Positions 23,396 to 35,265 of a stretch of 64,000 nt of DNA are shown here, piece after piece; positions within the stretch are counted from its first letter, which is position 1, and every line of letters starts with the position of its first letter. Origin of the DNA: Babylonia areolata (lineage: Eukaryota > Mollusca > Gastropoda > Neogastropoda > Buccinidae). A program made the translations under genes and the position numbers. The notes under the pieces were generated by a model, which was not told where the DNA came from, did no database searches, and was given only the letters and a program-made list of their open reading frames with translations. The stretch covers positions 14,991,401 through 15,055,400 of the forward strand of contig NC_134878.1 of NCBI RefSeq assembly GCF_041734735.1, given 5' to 3'.

Positions 23396-24430
23396 CTATT
23401 GTTGTCTTGACAACAACAAGAAGCTCTCAAGTCAGTGTCCCTTCACCATCACTTTCCTTCCTCTTGTCTCTCCGTAACACGCCATTGATACCAGGAAAAA
23501 AACGATCCTCTGTTGCCTTGACAACAACAAGGAGCTCTCTCCCTTCACCATCACTCTCCTTCCTCTTGTCTCTCCGTAACACGCCATTGATACCAGGAAA
23601 CACACCACTGACACCAGGAAAAAAACAATCCTCTGTTGCCTTGACAACAACAAGGAGTTCTCTCCCTTCACCATCACTTTCCTTCCTCTTGTCTCTCTGT
23701 AACACGCCATTAACACCAGGCAAAAACGATCCTCTGTTGCCTTGACAACAACAAACAACAAGGAGCTCTCTCCCTTCACCATCACTCTCCTTCCTCTTGT
23801 CTCTCCGTAACACGTCATTGACACCAGGAAAAAAACACTCCTCTGTTGCCTTGACAACAACAAGGAGCTCTCTCCCTTCACCATCACTCTCCTTCCTCTT
23901 GTCTCTCCGTAACACGTCATTGACACCAGGAAAAAAACGATCCTCTGTTGCCTTGACAACAACAAGGAGCTCTCTCCCTTCACCATCACTCTCCTTCCTC
24001 TTGTCTCTCCGTAACACGTCATTAACACCAGGCAAAAACAATCCTCTGTTGCCTTGACAACAACAAACAACAAGGAGCTCTCTCCCTTCACTATCACTCA
24101 CTTCCTCTTGTCTCTCCGTAACACGTCATTGACACCAGGAAAAAAACGATCCTCTGTTGCCTTGACAACAACAAACAACAAGGAGCTCTCTCCCTTCACC
24201 ATCACTCTCCTTCCTCTTGTCTCTCCGTAACACGCCATTGACACCAGGAAAAAAACACTCCTCTGTTGTCCTGACAACAATAAGGAGCTCTCTCCCTTCA
24301 CTATCACTCTCCTTCCTCTTGTCTCTCCGTAACACGCCATTGACACCAGGAAAAAAACACTCCTCTGTTGCCTTGACAACAACAAGGAGCTCTCTCCCTT
24401 CACCATCACTCTCTTCCTCTTGTCTCGCTC
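23395..24430. repeat. Minisatellite, about 105-bp unit, 9-10 copies
   Basis: Unit landmarks: TTGACAACAACAAGGAGCTC, TCTCCCTTCACCATCACTCT, CCTTCCTCTTGTCTCTCCGT, AACACGCCATTGACACCAGG, AAAAAAACGATCCTCTGTTG. Units vary from about 97 to 126 bp by small indels such as AACAACAA. The reverse-strand open frame of over 200 codons repeats VNDVLRRDKRKESDGEGREL; two overlapping frames stay open, so it is not good evidence for a gene. Confidence 0.92.
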
Positions 24431-25154
24431 TCTCTCTCTCACTCTCTCTCCTCCCTGTCTTTTTTCCTGTTCAGTCTTTTCTGTTGTTTTGGGGTGTTTT
24501 TTTTTGTTGTTGTTGTTTCTGTTGGCTTTCTTTCCACAGTCTTTCTTCTTCTTTGTCCCTTTGTTTCCCATCTTTCCTTTGCAGGAAAGGCGTATTGTTA
24601 CATCTGTCAAGGGACAGAATCACCAAAGTCCTCTGCTGGCACGCTTTTTCTTTCATTGTCGTTTTTGTCCCGGTTTTTTTCTTTTTTTTCGGGTTGTTTT
24701 TTTTTTAATCTAATCCGGTGGCTTATTTCTGGACTAGCGGACAGAATCACAACAATTATTATTGCTCAATGTTTCTGGCCCTGACTTTCTGACATGATAA
24801 TTCATTTGGCAAAAAAAAAGGAAAAAAAAAGACATGACACACACACAAAAAGTAACGCCCCCTCCTCCCCCGACCCAAGACAAAATTCAAGTCATCAAAG
24901 TAATTGTCACAGAGAACACTTCGTGATGATAGAAAAACAAACAAAACAAAAAAATCGGCAAAACATTGATTTCATATCTGCCGTTTTGTAGATAACTTCT
25001 TGGACCTGTTGGTTCTGATAAAAAAAACAAACACACTGTAATGATGACTTCCTCAACAAATGAAGAGAAATGAATACTCTGTACCGAGCTGGTGTTGACT
25101 GACGCAGGTAGAAGATCCAAAAATTTTCCAATACATGTCATAGACAACAGAAAG

Positions 25155-25445
25155 AAATGAACGGCAAAGGTCAGAAAGTAATGAACAGCAAAGGTCAGAA
25201 AGTAACGAACGGCAAAGGTCAGAAAGTAAAAAACGGCAAAGGTCAGAAAGAAATGAACGGCAAAGGTCAGAAAGTAACGAACGGCAAAGGTCAGAAAGAA
25301 ATGAACGGCAAAGGTCAGAAAGTAACGAACGGCAAAGGTCAGAAAGGTCAGAAAGAAATGAACGGCAAAGGTCAGAAAGTAACGAACGGCAAAGGTCAGA
25401 AAGTAACGAACGGCAAAGGTCAGAAAGTAACGAACGGCAAAGGCA
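25155..25445. repeat. 24-bp minisatellite, 12 copies
   Basis: Unit AACGGCAAAGGTCAGAAAGT plus AACG or AAATG. The period keeps frames open on both strands: NGKGQKVT on plus, FAVRYFLT on minus. One unit is 9 bp short/long (GTCAGAAAG doubled). Confidence 0.93.
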
Positions 25446-25493
25446 AGTACAGCATCTGCTGCTACACTATGCCTGACGAGATGGCAAGATCCC

Positions 25494-25712
25494 AGTCCCA
25501 TACATGGACCACCATTGTGAACTCTCCTCCCATCCACTCAGCCTTGAGTGCTGGTGTGGGTGCAAGTCACTTGGATGAAACGCTATACCGAGGTCCTGTG
25601 TGCAGCATGCTCTTAGTGCACATAAAATAACCTGCAGCAACAAAAGGGATGTTGTTGTTGTTGTCCCCAGGGAAAATTTATGTCGAAAAATCCACTTTGA
25701 TGGTAAACCAAA
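25494..25712 (+). mobile_element. SINE-D body fragment
   Basis: CCTTGAGTGCTGGTGTGG, CTTGGATGAAACGCTATACC, GTGTGCAGCATGCTCTTAGT, CAGCAACAAAAGGGATG, AAAATCCACTTTGATGG. Diverged and headless. Confidence 0.65.
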
Positions 25713-25829
25713 TACATTTGGAGACAGAAAAGAAGAGTAAGATTAAAAATTAAAAAAAAGAAGAAAAAAAAAGAGAGAGATTAAAAAAATGAGTGGCGTA
25801 TTTTCCCCATGAGAGAGAAAGCAGCCCTG

Positions 25830-26020
25830 ATTTCACACGGAGGAATCTCTGGTGATGATTTCACACGGAGGAATCTCTAGCGATGATTTTACACGGAGGA
25901 ATCTCTGGTGATGATTTCACACGGAGGAATCTCTAGCGATGATTTCACACGGAGGAATCTCTGGTGATGATTTCACACGGAGGAATCTCTAGCGATGATT
26001 TTACACGGAGGAATCTAGCG
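25830..26020. repeat. 28-bp minisatellite, 7 copies
   Basis: Unit GATGATTTCACACGGAGGAA + TCTCTGGT or TCTCTAGC; the two unit types alternate (GGTGAT / AGCGAT), so the higher-order period is 56 bp. ATTTCACACGGAGGAATCT resembles the SINE-D tail ATTTCACACAGAGAAATCT. Confidence 0.92.
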
Positions 26021-26543
26021 ACAAAAAGTAATACAAAATAAAACAATACAATACTGTTGGTAACAGAACCTTTCCCTTCCTGTTTTTTTTTCGTTAACTT
26101 CTTTTCTTTTTTCTTCTTCTTTTTCTTTTTTTTTTTTTTCCTTCAACCCTGGCAATCCAGCCCCACAGCAAGGGGATTTCACACACAGAGAAATGTGCTA
26201 TGATGAAAGATAATAAAATGTAATACAATACTGCATTTCTTCTTCTGTTCGTTGTTATTTTACTCTGACCTGACAAGCAAGCGTCACAGGAGGGATTTTA
26301 CACAAGAGAAATCTACTGTGACAAAAATTAATGCAAAACAATATAATACAATTTGGGTTTTTTTTCCTTCTTTTTTTTTTTTTGTTAGCTTTTGTGTGTG
26401 TGTGTGTGTGTGCGTGTGTTTCTTCCTCTAACGTGACATTCAAGCTCACAGCAGAAATTTTCACACAGAGAAATCTGCCGTGACAAAAAATAAATACAAT
26501 ACAATGCAAAACAATATTGTTCTTTTCCTCTTCTTTTTGTAGT

Positions 26544-26549
26544 TTTATT
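26544..26549 (-). terminator. Candidate poly(A) signal for the alpha-2/delta-like gene
   Basis: TTTATT on the plus strand reads AATAAA on the gene strand, about 670 nt after the stop codon. It lies inside a SINE-tail-derived repeat region, so it may be fortuitous. The true 3' end cannot be set from sequence alone. Confidence 0.25.
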
Positions 26550-26726
26550 CACCTGACCTGTCTGACAAGAAACAAACCCACAGCAAGGATTTCATACAGA
26601 GAAATCTGCTGCAACAAAAAGTTAACAGAATATGATTGCGTCTCATATGTCCAACATTATGCACACTCAAGCCAAAAAGACCAATTTCTGTGTGTGCAGC
26701 TGATAACTTTGTATGTTACCATATAA

Positions 26727-27060
26727 GATCCATGTCAGCGTTCAGTGGGTCATGGAAACAAGAACGTACCCAGCATGCACAACACCGAAAACTGAGTATG
26801 GCTGCCTACAAGGCGGGGTGAATAAACAAAACGGTCATTCATGTAAAATGTTACATGTCTGTCTGAGCGTGCATGCGTGTGTGCCTGAAATCTGACTGAA
26901 TGACACAGGAAACGAATGATAAGCGCCCAATGGCAGCCGTCAGTCGGCTCTACCCAGGTAGGCAGCCTGCTCCGTGAATGACGGCCCCCGAGTTTGTGAA
27001 GCGCTTAGAGCTTGGTCTCTGACCAAGGATTGGCGCTATATAAGTATCCATATCAAATCA
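26727..27060 (+). mobile_element. SINE-A copy A5, long-tail form, 5'-truncated
   Basis: Begins at CCATGTCAGCGTTC, then diverges after the GGCGGGGT point into the long tail: TTACATGTCTGTCTGAG, AGCGCCCAATGGCAGCCGTC and GCGCTTAGAGCTTGGTCTC, ending near AAGTATCCATATCAAATCA. It lies in the presumed 3' UTR of the host gene, opposite strand. Confidence 0.8.
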
Positions 27061-27218
27061 GAATAAAAAATAATACAATACTGTTGTTGTCTTTTTCTTC
27101 GGTTTTGTTGTTCCTCTGACATGACGGTCAAGCCCACACAGCAGGGAGGGCGGGGGGTGGCGGAGGATTTCACACACAAGAGAAAAATCTCCCAGTGACG
27201 TACACAGACCCCTTCTCC

Positions 27219-27417
27219 TCAAGCCCACAGCGACAAGAGGACGCTGCCCACGATCAAGACGGCACTGGCGGTGATGCTGCTGGCCGTGGTGTAGGTGCAC
27301 TTGATGGCGATGTCCCTCAACTTGGGGCACATGTTCCTCTGGGACAGAGTGGTCTCCGTTGGGTCCTCGTGCGCGCACGTTCCGTTGACAATGCGGTAGG
27401 CGCCGCTGTTCACCACG
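27219..27417 (-). CDS. alpha-2/delta-like last exon, C-terminus and stop
   Basis: Residues 896-961 and [23 protein letters not shown] is followed by [18 protein letters not shown] and a hydrophobic end, [20 protein letters not shown], running to the stop. With small residues (TASS) just before it and no cytoplasmic tail, this looks like a GPI-anchor signal, as proposed for alpha-2/delta proteins; a terminal membrane anchor is the alternative. Acceptor CCAACAG. Sequon NGT. Confidence 0.92.
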
Positions 27418-27435
27418 CTGTTGGTTGGAAGAATA

Positions 27436-27488
<53 letters not shown>

Positions 27489-30400
27489 ATGATAACAATA
27501 ATAACAATAATCACTGATAATAACAATAATATCAATGATAACAATAATAATGATACATTAATAATAATTATTATAATAATACATTAATAATCTCTTCTTC
27601 TTCTTCTTCTGCCTTCCACAACACGGACCTCAATGTCAATGATTTTCAAAACACGGCTGGAAAATACATGTTTGTATCCCCAAACTTTAGCCATCACACA
27701 CATACTCACATCAGCTTACACAACCCAATAACAAGTCTCAATGCAATACCAAATCACTGATGCTAACAATAAACATGCCCAAACACCTACGAGTTAATCA
27801 GCAGGGCTCAGAATGCACAGATTCACTGGTACCAAGATAAAAAAAAAAAACACAGGTCAAATGCCTACCTGCGAGTCATTTTGCAGTTGAAGTTGTAGAA
27901 GATGGACTTTTTGAAGATCTGGTAGTTCTCGATGACCAGAAGATACAGGTTGGTCTTTGGCAGCGCAGTCACATAGTAGAACCCAGACATGCAGGGCCCA
28001 GACACATTGCCCGTGATCATTCCACTTGGGCCTGGAAACAAACAGTGATAATAACAATAACAAAACAAAAAAAATAATAATAATAGTTGTTGTAGTAATA
28101 CTACTACTACTACTACTACTACTATTAATAATAATAATAATAAAAATTCTTTAATTTTTTCAAACTTATTTTTATTCAATTCACATGTACAAGGTGGAAA
28201 GCAATCACATTCATTTGTCTTTTTTTTTCTTTTTTTTTTCTTTTTCTTAAGAGAAAAACACCAGCAAATAAATGAAGATACTACTACACATAAGGAGAAA
28301 AGGGGTATCAATAATAATAATAATAATAATGATTATGATGATGATAATGTACATTTGTATAGAGCCCTTTCTCTCTAAAAGAGCTCAGGATGCTTCATTT
28401 CAAAGTTCCATGTTACATGAAGTTGAGCCACTCTTGACCATTCTCTCTTTCTCTCTCCCCTCACTTCTTCTCCTCTTCTTCTTCTTCTTCTTCTGCGTTC
28501 GTGGGCTGCAACTCCCACGTTCACTCGTATGTACACGAGTGGGCTTTTACGTGTATGACCGTTTTTACTCCGCCATGTAGGCAGCCATACTCCGTTTTCG
28601 GGAGTGTGCATGCTGGGTATGTTCTTGTTTCCATAACCCACCGAACGCTGACATGGATTACAGGATCTTTAACGTGTGTATTTGATCGTCTCCCATCACT
28701 CCCACCCTTCTCTCATTGCTCATTCATGCAAAGGGTGTTGTCAGGCATGAGGCATGTTGCAGAAATATCAAACTGTGGTCAGCAACCTTGTTGGGCCCCA
28801 AGAACCACTGCTGGCGACCGTCAAACGGCGGAAGATGGCATGGTTTGGTCATGTTTCAGTTTCAGTTTCAGTAGCTCAAGGAGGCGTCACTGCGTTCGGA
28901 CAAATCCATATACGCTACACCACATCTGCCAAGCAGATGGTCATGTCATACGACATAACACCCTCTCCAAAACCATCCTGCAAGGGACTGTAGAGGGAGG
29001 GCGCAGACGGGGGCGGCAGAGAAAGAGCTGGTCCGACAACGTCAAGGAATGGACCAAAATAATGATGCCAGATCTCCTCACGACAGCTGCCAACAGAACG
29101 GCGTGGCGAGCTATGACATCTTCCCCCCAACGACCCCAGCGGTCAAGGGAATGAAGAAGAAGAAGAAGAAGACCGCTTAAGGATAGCTTTTGAAAACATG
29201 TGTTTCCAGTGAAGAGCGAAAGGCAGAGACAGTCAGATGGTCAGAAAGATAGGTAGGTCCAGTGGAGTGTAAAAACAGCAAAGCAGCTTTGACATGTCAA
29301 TATCAACAGACAAGTGAGGAAAGCATTTCCACTTGTTAGCCAGAAAGAATGATCAGCTGTCCCAGATGAATCAATAGGTGGGTATTTGGAGCCCTGATGG
29401 TGCTTCCAAAACTTTTCCATGTCATCATCGTCTTCTTCTGCTGTATGAATCATGGGCTACAACAGTTCCCATGTTTATCTGTTTCTTCTATTACATGTAT
29501 GACCTTTTCAACCTCACCATGCGTGTCATGATCTGGTCTTGACCTCTGCTCCCTGACCTTGACTTTCAACAGGGTTTTCGCTATCACCACAACCAACCAG
29601 TTATCAACACAATGCTTGTTAAGACTGGATGCAAGATCCAAGTTCTGTTGCGTTTACACTCGTGCAGTACAATGACCTTGAACTTCAGAAATCTTGACAC
29701 TGAATTTCACAGGGGTTCATGGTTTCTCTGTGGCCAATCACTACGACAAGTTTGATGAATCTTGTTGATGAAAGGCACAACCTCTGTCATACTCACGACA
29801 CTTGTTTTAGGAAGTCATATCATGACCTTGACCTTTGACCTCATGAACTGATTTTTTTTTTTTTTTATAGTGGGGCCTCCCATCTCCTATTTGTTCCCAC
29901 TTATCATTTGTTCATATTATCACAATTTGTCCCAACGAAACTGAACTTGAGTATACTTCATGAAAAATTGGCTGGAAAAGTCTTCGTTTCATCAAAAATG
30001 TCCCCATTCCCCAACCTCCTCCTACCATCTCCTGTCCCTTTCTACCCCCACTACTCCCTCCTCCCTCCCTCTTAGTTTCTCCTTCTTCTTCTTCATTATC
30101 ATCTTCTTCTTCTTCTTCTTCTTCTACATCTTCTTCTTCTTCTATGTCTTCTTCTTCTTCTTCTTCTACATCTTCTTCTGCTGCTGCTGCATTCAAAGGC
30201 TACAACTCCCAAATTCACGCATGTGAGCAGGCTTTTATGTGCAAGTCCGTTTTTTTATCCCATCAAGTAGGCATCCATACTCCGTTTTCAGGGGGTAACC
30301 TCTAAGTTTTAAAAAACCTCACCCAGATTATCGTCCACAGCGGAGAAGCTAACGACGTCCTGAATGCATCCAAATTCACTGTGGAACTTGGGGATGGGGC

Positions 30401-33400
30401 CCCTGTTCTTCTGGTAGTCATCGTGGTCCTCCGGCTTCTGCGGCATTCCTTGCAGGGTCACCTGTGTATGTGTGTGTGTGTGTGTGGCAGAGACAGTTTC
30501 AGTTTCAGTTTCAGTAGCTCAAGGAAGCGTCACTGCGTTCGGACAAATCCATATACGCTACATCACATCTGCCAAGCAGATGCCTGACCAGCAGCGTAAC
30601 CCAACGCGCTTAGTCAGGCCTTGAGAGAAAAAAATTTTAAAAAATAAATAAGGGGTGAATAAATAATAGATAAATACATAAAAAAAATAACTACTACCAC
30701 TACTAATAATATGTATAAGGCGCAAAAACTTGATGAAGTCAACTATAAGCATACATAAATAAATAAATAAATAAAAGTAGTAACAATAATAATAATAATA
30801 ATAAATAAATAAATAAATAGAGACAGGTTTCATTGGTAATTGAATTTGTCTTGTCCATCACGGTCTAATGAGGAACAGCAGTAAACAAAATATAAGGAAT
30901 CTGTGGTATTTGCGTGGGTTATCAATTTAATGTCTGTTCACTGAAGTGATTTTAGATAGGGTGAAAAAGAAAAGTGTGTGTGTTTAGTGTGTAAGTTAAG
31001 GAAAAAGAGTTAAACATTTTGAAACTGAGTTGTTGGAGAGTATAGGAATGAACTCATTTATTATTACCCATGAAAGAATATGCATATTAGTTATTCTATG
31101 TCTGCATACACACGCAATATTCCTGGTATATTTTGGCTTAGAAGGCATCAACTTTCAATGTATACATAAGAGTCTGTATTTTCTTACTAATGCTGAACTA
31201 AATGTTTGTACATTCAACAGACATTACCTCATGATTAAAAGAAGTAAAAGAACACACACCTGGACATTCAACAGACACTACCTCATGATTAGTTCATTCT
31301 ACCCGACAGCTACAAGCCTGCTACAACTACCCTGGACCAGCATTACATGAGACCACTGCAGAAAAAAAAAACATGGTGGTTCACCAAAACAGTGAAAATC
31401 GATGGAGAATTGCTCATTTAATCGGTCAAACAAAACTTCGTTTTCATGCTTCCGAAATCTATAAATGGTTCAGTTTAGTATGCCAACTGTACCAAGCAAG
31501 AATGAACGAAATTAGAATGGTGTAATGGTACAAGAATACTCGTACCTGGTCCACACAGGGGAAGTAATCATAGTACAAGTTAACTCGTACCATGGAGTAG
31601 AATGAGTTAAGAGAAATAACGAACAGAACACACACCTGGACATTCCAACAGACAATTACCTTGGGTTCACTGGGTGTGATGCGGCAGGATCCCTGGAAGT
31701 CGATAGACTCCTTGCGCCGGAAGAAGTGGTGGTAGTTGACCAGGTGCTTCATCACCTCCCCCTCTTTGCTGCCCAGCGTCACCTGCTCGTAGCGGCTCTC
31801 ATCCAATGCGCTGGCCGTCAGGAAGTCTGGGTCCATCACCAGGTATGCTTTGCTGTCGAACAGGTAGCACCTGCGACCCCGAATACAAAATTTTCTTTTT
31901 CTGAAATTGCGTTTATTTGATTAACTCTTTCAGCATCAAGTTTCTGTGTGAAAAACACTCCCAGTGCCAAATATTTCAGAAACGATGCTCTAATTCAGAG
32001 GCTTCGGTTCATGTCAAAACAACACAATGGACTGGTTCACTTCAAACTCGGTCAGAGGGCAAAGGTTAGTCATTGTTCTAATGGCCTGCAGCTGTCAAGC
32101 TTTGTTACAATATGAAAAGTGGTATTATCAACATGACCCCTAGATGTTGACCAAAGTCACCTAAGGCGGAGCACTGTCTGGTCAACTAAAGTAGCCTATA
32201 GCAGTGAAAGAGTTAACAAGTACACTATACTGTGACTCACAAGCACAGTAAGGTAGAAAAAAAAATTTTCTTAATCGTAAAACTGCATTTACTTTAACAT
32301 ACATATAATGTCCCACTGATGCATACTTCCCCGACAGGGGCCTGATTCCTAGTCCTGTAGGAAAGACTTCTCTGCTCAAGCTGAAGGAAGTATCTGCAGC
32401 TAGTAGCCTCCCTTAGTGTATATTACCTCCCTTGTGTTTAGACATGCAGCATCCTCTATCCCCACAGACAGCCGTCTTCCATTCCTGCAGCCTATGCACC
32501 AAGCTGCTGTCTTGTTTTGCATTTCTTCGCCACAGTCGAGGAAGAAGACCCTGAGCCACACCTGCAGTACCCTTCAGAGAATGGCCCAGCAGAGACAACA
32601 TTGGCGGTTCTTCATTGCTGCCGCCCCATGCCATACAGCATACTGGCAAGCGTGTAATTAAATCTCTGTCATTCGATGGTTTGAATTTCTGTATTCGCAT
32701 GATATCATGTCTGACAACAGTTGTTGTTAGTTTTATCGCCGTCCTGTATGCAAATACTGATCTGCTTGAGGGGGCAACCTGTTTGAGGGGTTGATACTTT
32801 TTGCCCTCTCGATTCAGCTGATGTGCACAAGCTCAAAATCATGTGTGCTTGCACATGTTTATGGAAGCATTCACTCAGATAAACACACACACACACACAC
32901 ATAAATATATTAATACCACTTAAAGTGGGAAGATATAAAATTGAATACAAAACACACACACACACACAAGCACACACACACACACACACACAGAGAAAAA
33001 AAGCAACTGTTGCTTATTCAGTTTACCATCATGAAATAAAATCTTGACTTGACTTGACTTGACTTCACTTCACACACACACACACACACACACAAAACAA
33101 AAACAAAACAGCGACTCGTCACACAAAGCGCCCAACCTGGTCTGGCACTCCTCTCTGCCGTCCGGGCAGGTGTAGGTCAGTCCACAAGACTTGCGGAAGT
33201 CGCTGGCCTGCATGCTCTCCATGGAGCGGTTGTGGAAGTCATCGTACAGGATGTCCAGCCCAGTCACCCCCTCCACACGCTCCGTCGAGCACCTGTGTCG
33301 GTCCGAGTAATGGCCCGGGGCTTTGCTCAGGTAGCAGACCTCTGAAATGAGCCACAGTTGGTTGGAAACCCCACAATAGCTGAGTGGTTAAAGCGTTGGA

Positions 33401-33911
33401 CTGTCAATCTGAGGGTCCCGGGTTCGAATCACGGTGACGGCGCCTGGTGGGTAAAGGGTGGAGATTTTTACGATCTCCCAGGTCAACATATGTGCAGACC
33501 TGCTAGTGCCTGAACCCCCTTCGTGTGTATATGCAAGCAGAAGATCAAATACGCACGTTAAAGATCCTGTAATCCATGTCAGCGTTCGGTGGGTTATGGA
33601 AACAAGAACATACCCAGCATGCACACCCCCGAAAACGGAGTATGGCTGCCTACATGCGGGGTAAAAATGTCATACACGTAAAAGCCCACTCGTGTGCATA
33701 CGAGTGAATGCAGAAGAAGAAGAAGGTCCGAGTAGTGGCCCGGGGCTTTGCTCAGGTAGCAGACCTCTGAAACGAGCCACAGTTGGTTGGAAACCCCGTT
33801 TTGGGGAGAATCATCATGATGCGTGGAATGGGTGAATGGAGTCTCTTCACCTTGTGGGTGTGTGTGTGTGTGTGTGTTGTGTTTGGTTTGTATGTGTGCA
33901 TGTTTGTGCAT

Positions 33912-33947
<36 letters not shown>

Positions 33948-35092
33948 TGCTGCGTGCGTGCGTGCATGCGTGCATGTGTTTATGTGGAGGATGTACAGGG
34001 TGTTGTTGTTGTTTTTCTCCTTTCTTTTATCTCTCTCACACACTTTTTTTTCGGGGGGGCTTTGTTTTTGGTGTGGTTTTTCTTATTGTTTTTGTCAAAC
34101 ATTTCAATCCAGTTTGATTCAATTCTTTCACCCCATCAGGGCACATGGAGGGTAACAGAACGCACAGCAATCAGTACCTAAAACACACTCCTTACAGCAA
34201 ATCTTCTTCTTCTTCATTCATGGGCTGTTGTCTTATTTATTTATCTATTTATTTATTTATTTATTATTATTGTTATTATTACTACTACCCCTTTTTTATA
34301 TATTTTAATTATTATTAATTTATTTACTTATTTATGTACGCTTATCTATTATTTATTCACCTTTTTTTTCTTTTCTTTTTTCTCGAGACCTGACTAAGCG
34401 CGTTGGGTTACGCTACTGGTCAGGCATCTGTTTGGCAGATGTGGTGTAGCATATATGGATTTGTCCGAACGCAGTGACGCCTCCTTGAGCTACTGAAACT
34501 GAAACTGAAACTCATGGGCTGTGAATCCCACATTCACTTTTTGACAAGAATGGGCTTTTACATTTATGACCGTTTTTACCCTACTCGTATACGCAGCCCT
34601 ACTCTGTTTTCAGGGGGTATGCATGCCAGGTATGTTCTTGTTTCCACTACCCACTGAATACAGATATGGATTACAGGATCTTTGACATGTCTATTTGATC
34701 TTCTGCATGAGTTTACACACAAAGGGGGTTCAGGCACTGGCAGGTCTGCACATCTGTTGCCCTGGGAGATCTGAAAATTTTCACCCTTCACCCACCAGGG
34801 CGCCGTGACCAGGATGACAGCAAATCAAAATGGGACACAAAAACTCTTAGAACTAGAAGACTGACTCCTCAATTCAACAACTTTACAGGAATGCAGACAT
34901 TTTGCAAAAATATGATGTGAATTTTCTTCCTCTTTGTACAAGATAGCAAGCAAACTGTTTGCATGGATTAGAACAGATTACTTGGTCATACTCAGTACTA
35001 CTTTCTTAACATGCACAGCGTCAGCAGTTATCTGCTAAAACGTGCTACCACTATTCACTGAGGCTTTTCTAAGAGTGGGAAAGTGGACGTAA

Positions 35093-35127
<35 letters not shown>

Positions 35128-35220
35128 AGGAGAATGGAAGGGGAGGTAACATGTGTGCATGTCAGCATGTGTGTGAATGTGTGTGTGTGAATGTGTGTAT
35201 GTATGTGTGTGTGCATGTGA

Positions 35221-35265
<45 letters not shown>

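Larger units (their letters stand above)
26130..27195. repeat. Series of SINE-D-tail-like units in the presumed 3' UTR
   Basis: Near 26165, 26285, 26450, 26580 and 27165 the same order recurs: a TGACxxTGACAAGC-like start, CCCACAGCAAGG, ATTTCACACAGAGAAATCTG, CTGTGACAAAAAAT, AATACAATAC, TGTT and a TTTTTCTTCTT run. Units are about 120-170 bp and diverged; SINE-A copy A5 separates the last. Confidence 0.75.

Noticed and set aside
25157-25630. NGKGQKVT-repeat open frame
   Set aside because: The 24-bp period keeps the frame open on both strands; no start context, splice sites or non-repeat domain.
25830-26020. Short direct repeats resembling a CRISPR array
   Set aside because: The 28-bp units are head-to-tail with no spacers between them, and the context is an animal gene's 3' flank.
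31030-31350. A small plus-strand gene
   Set aside because: The frame covers a MITE end and a direct repeat (CATTCAACAGACA...CCTCATGATTA, twice) with no family resemblance or splice support.
33723-33797. An alternative exon 13
   Set aside because: It has the acceptor and 42 bp of coding sequence but no donor; the frame runs into SINE-A. Treated as a partial duplicate.
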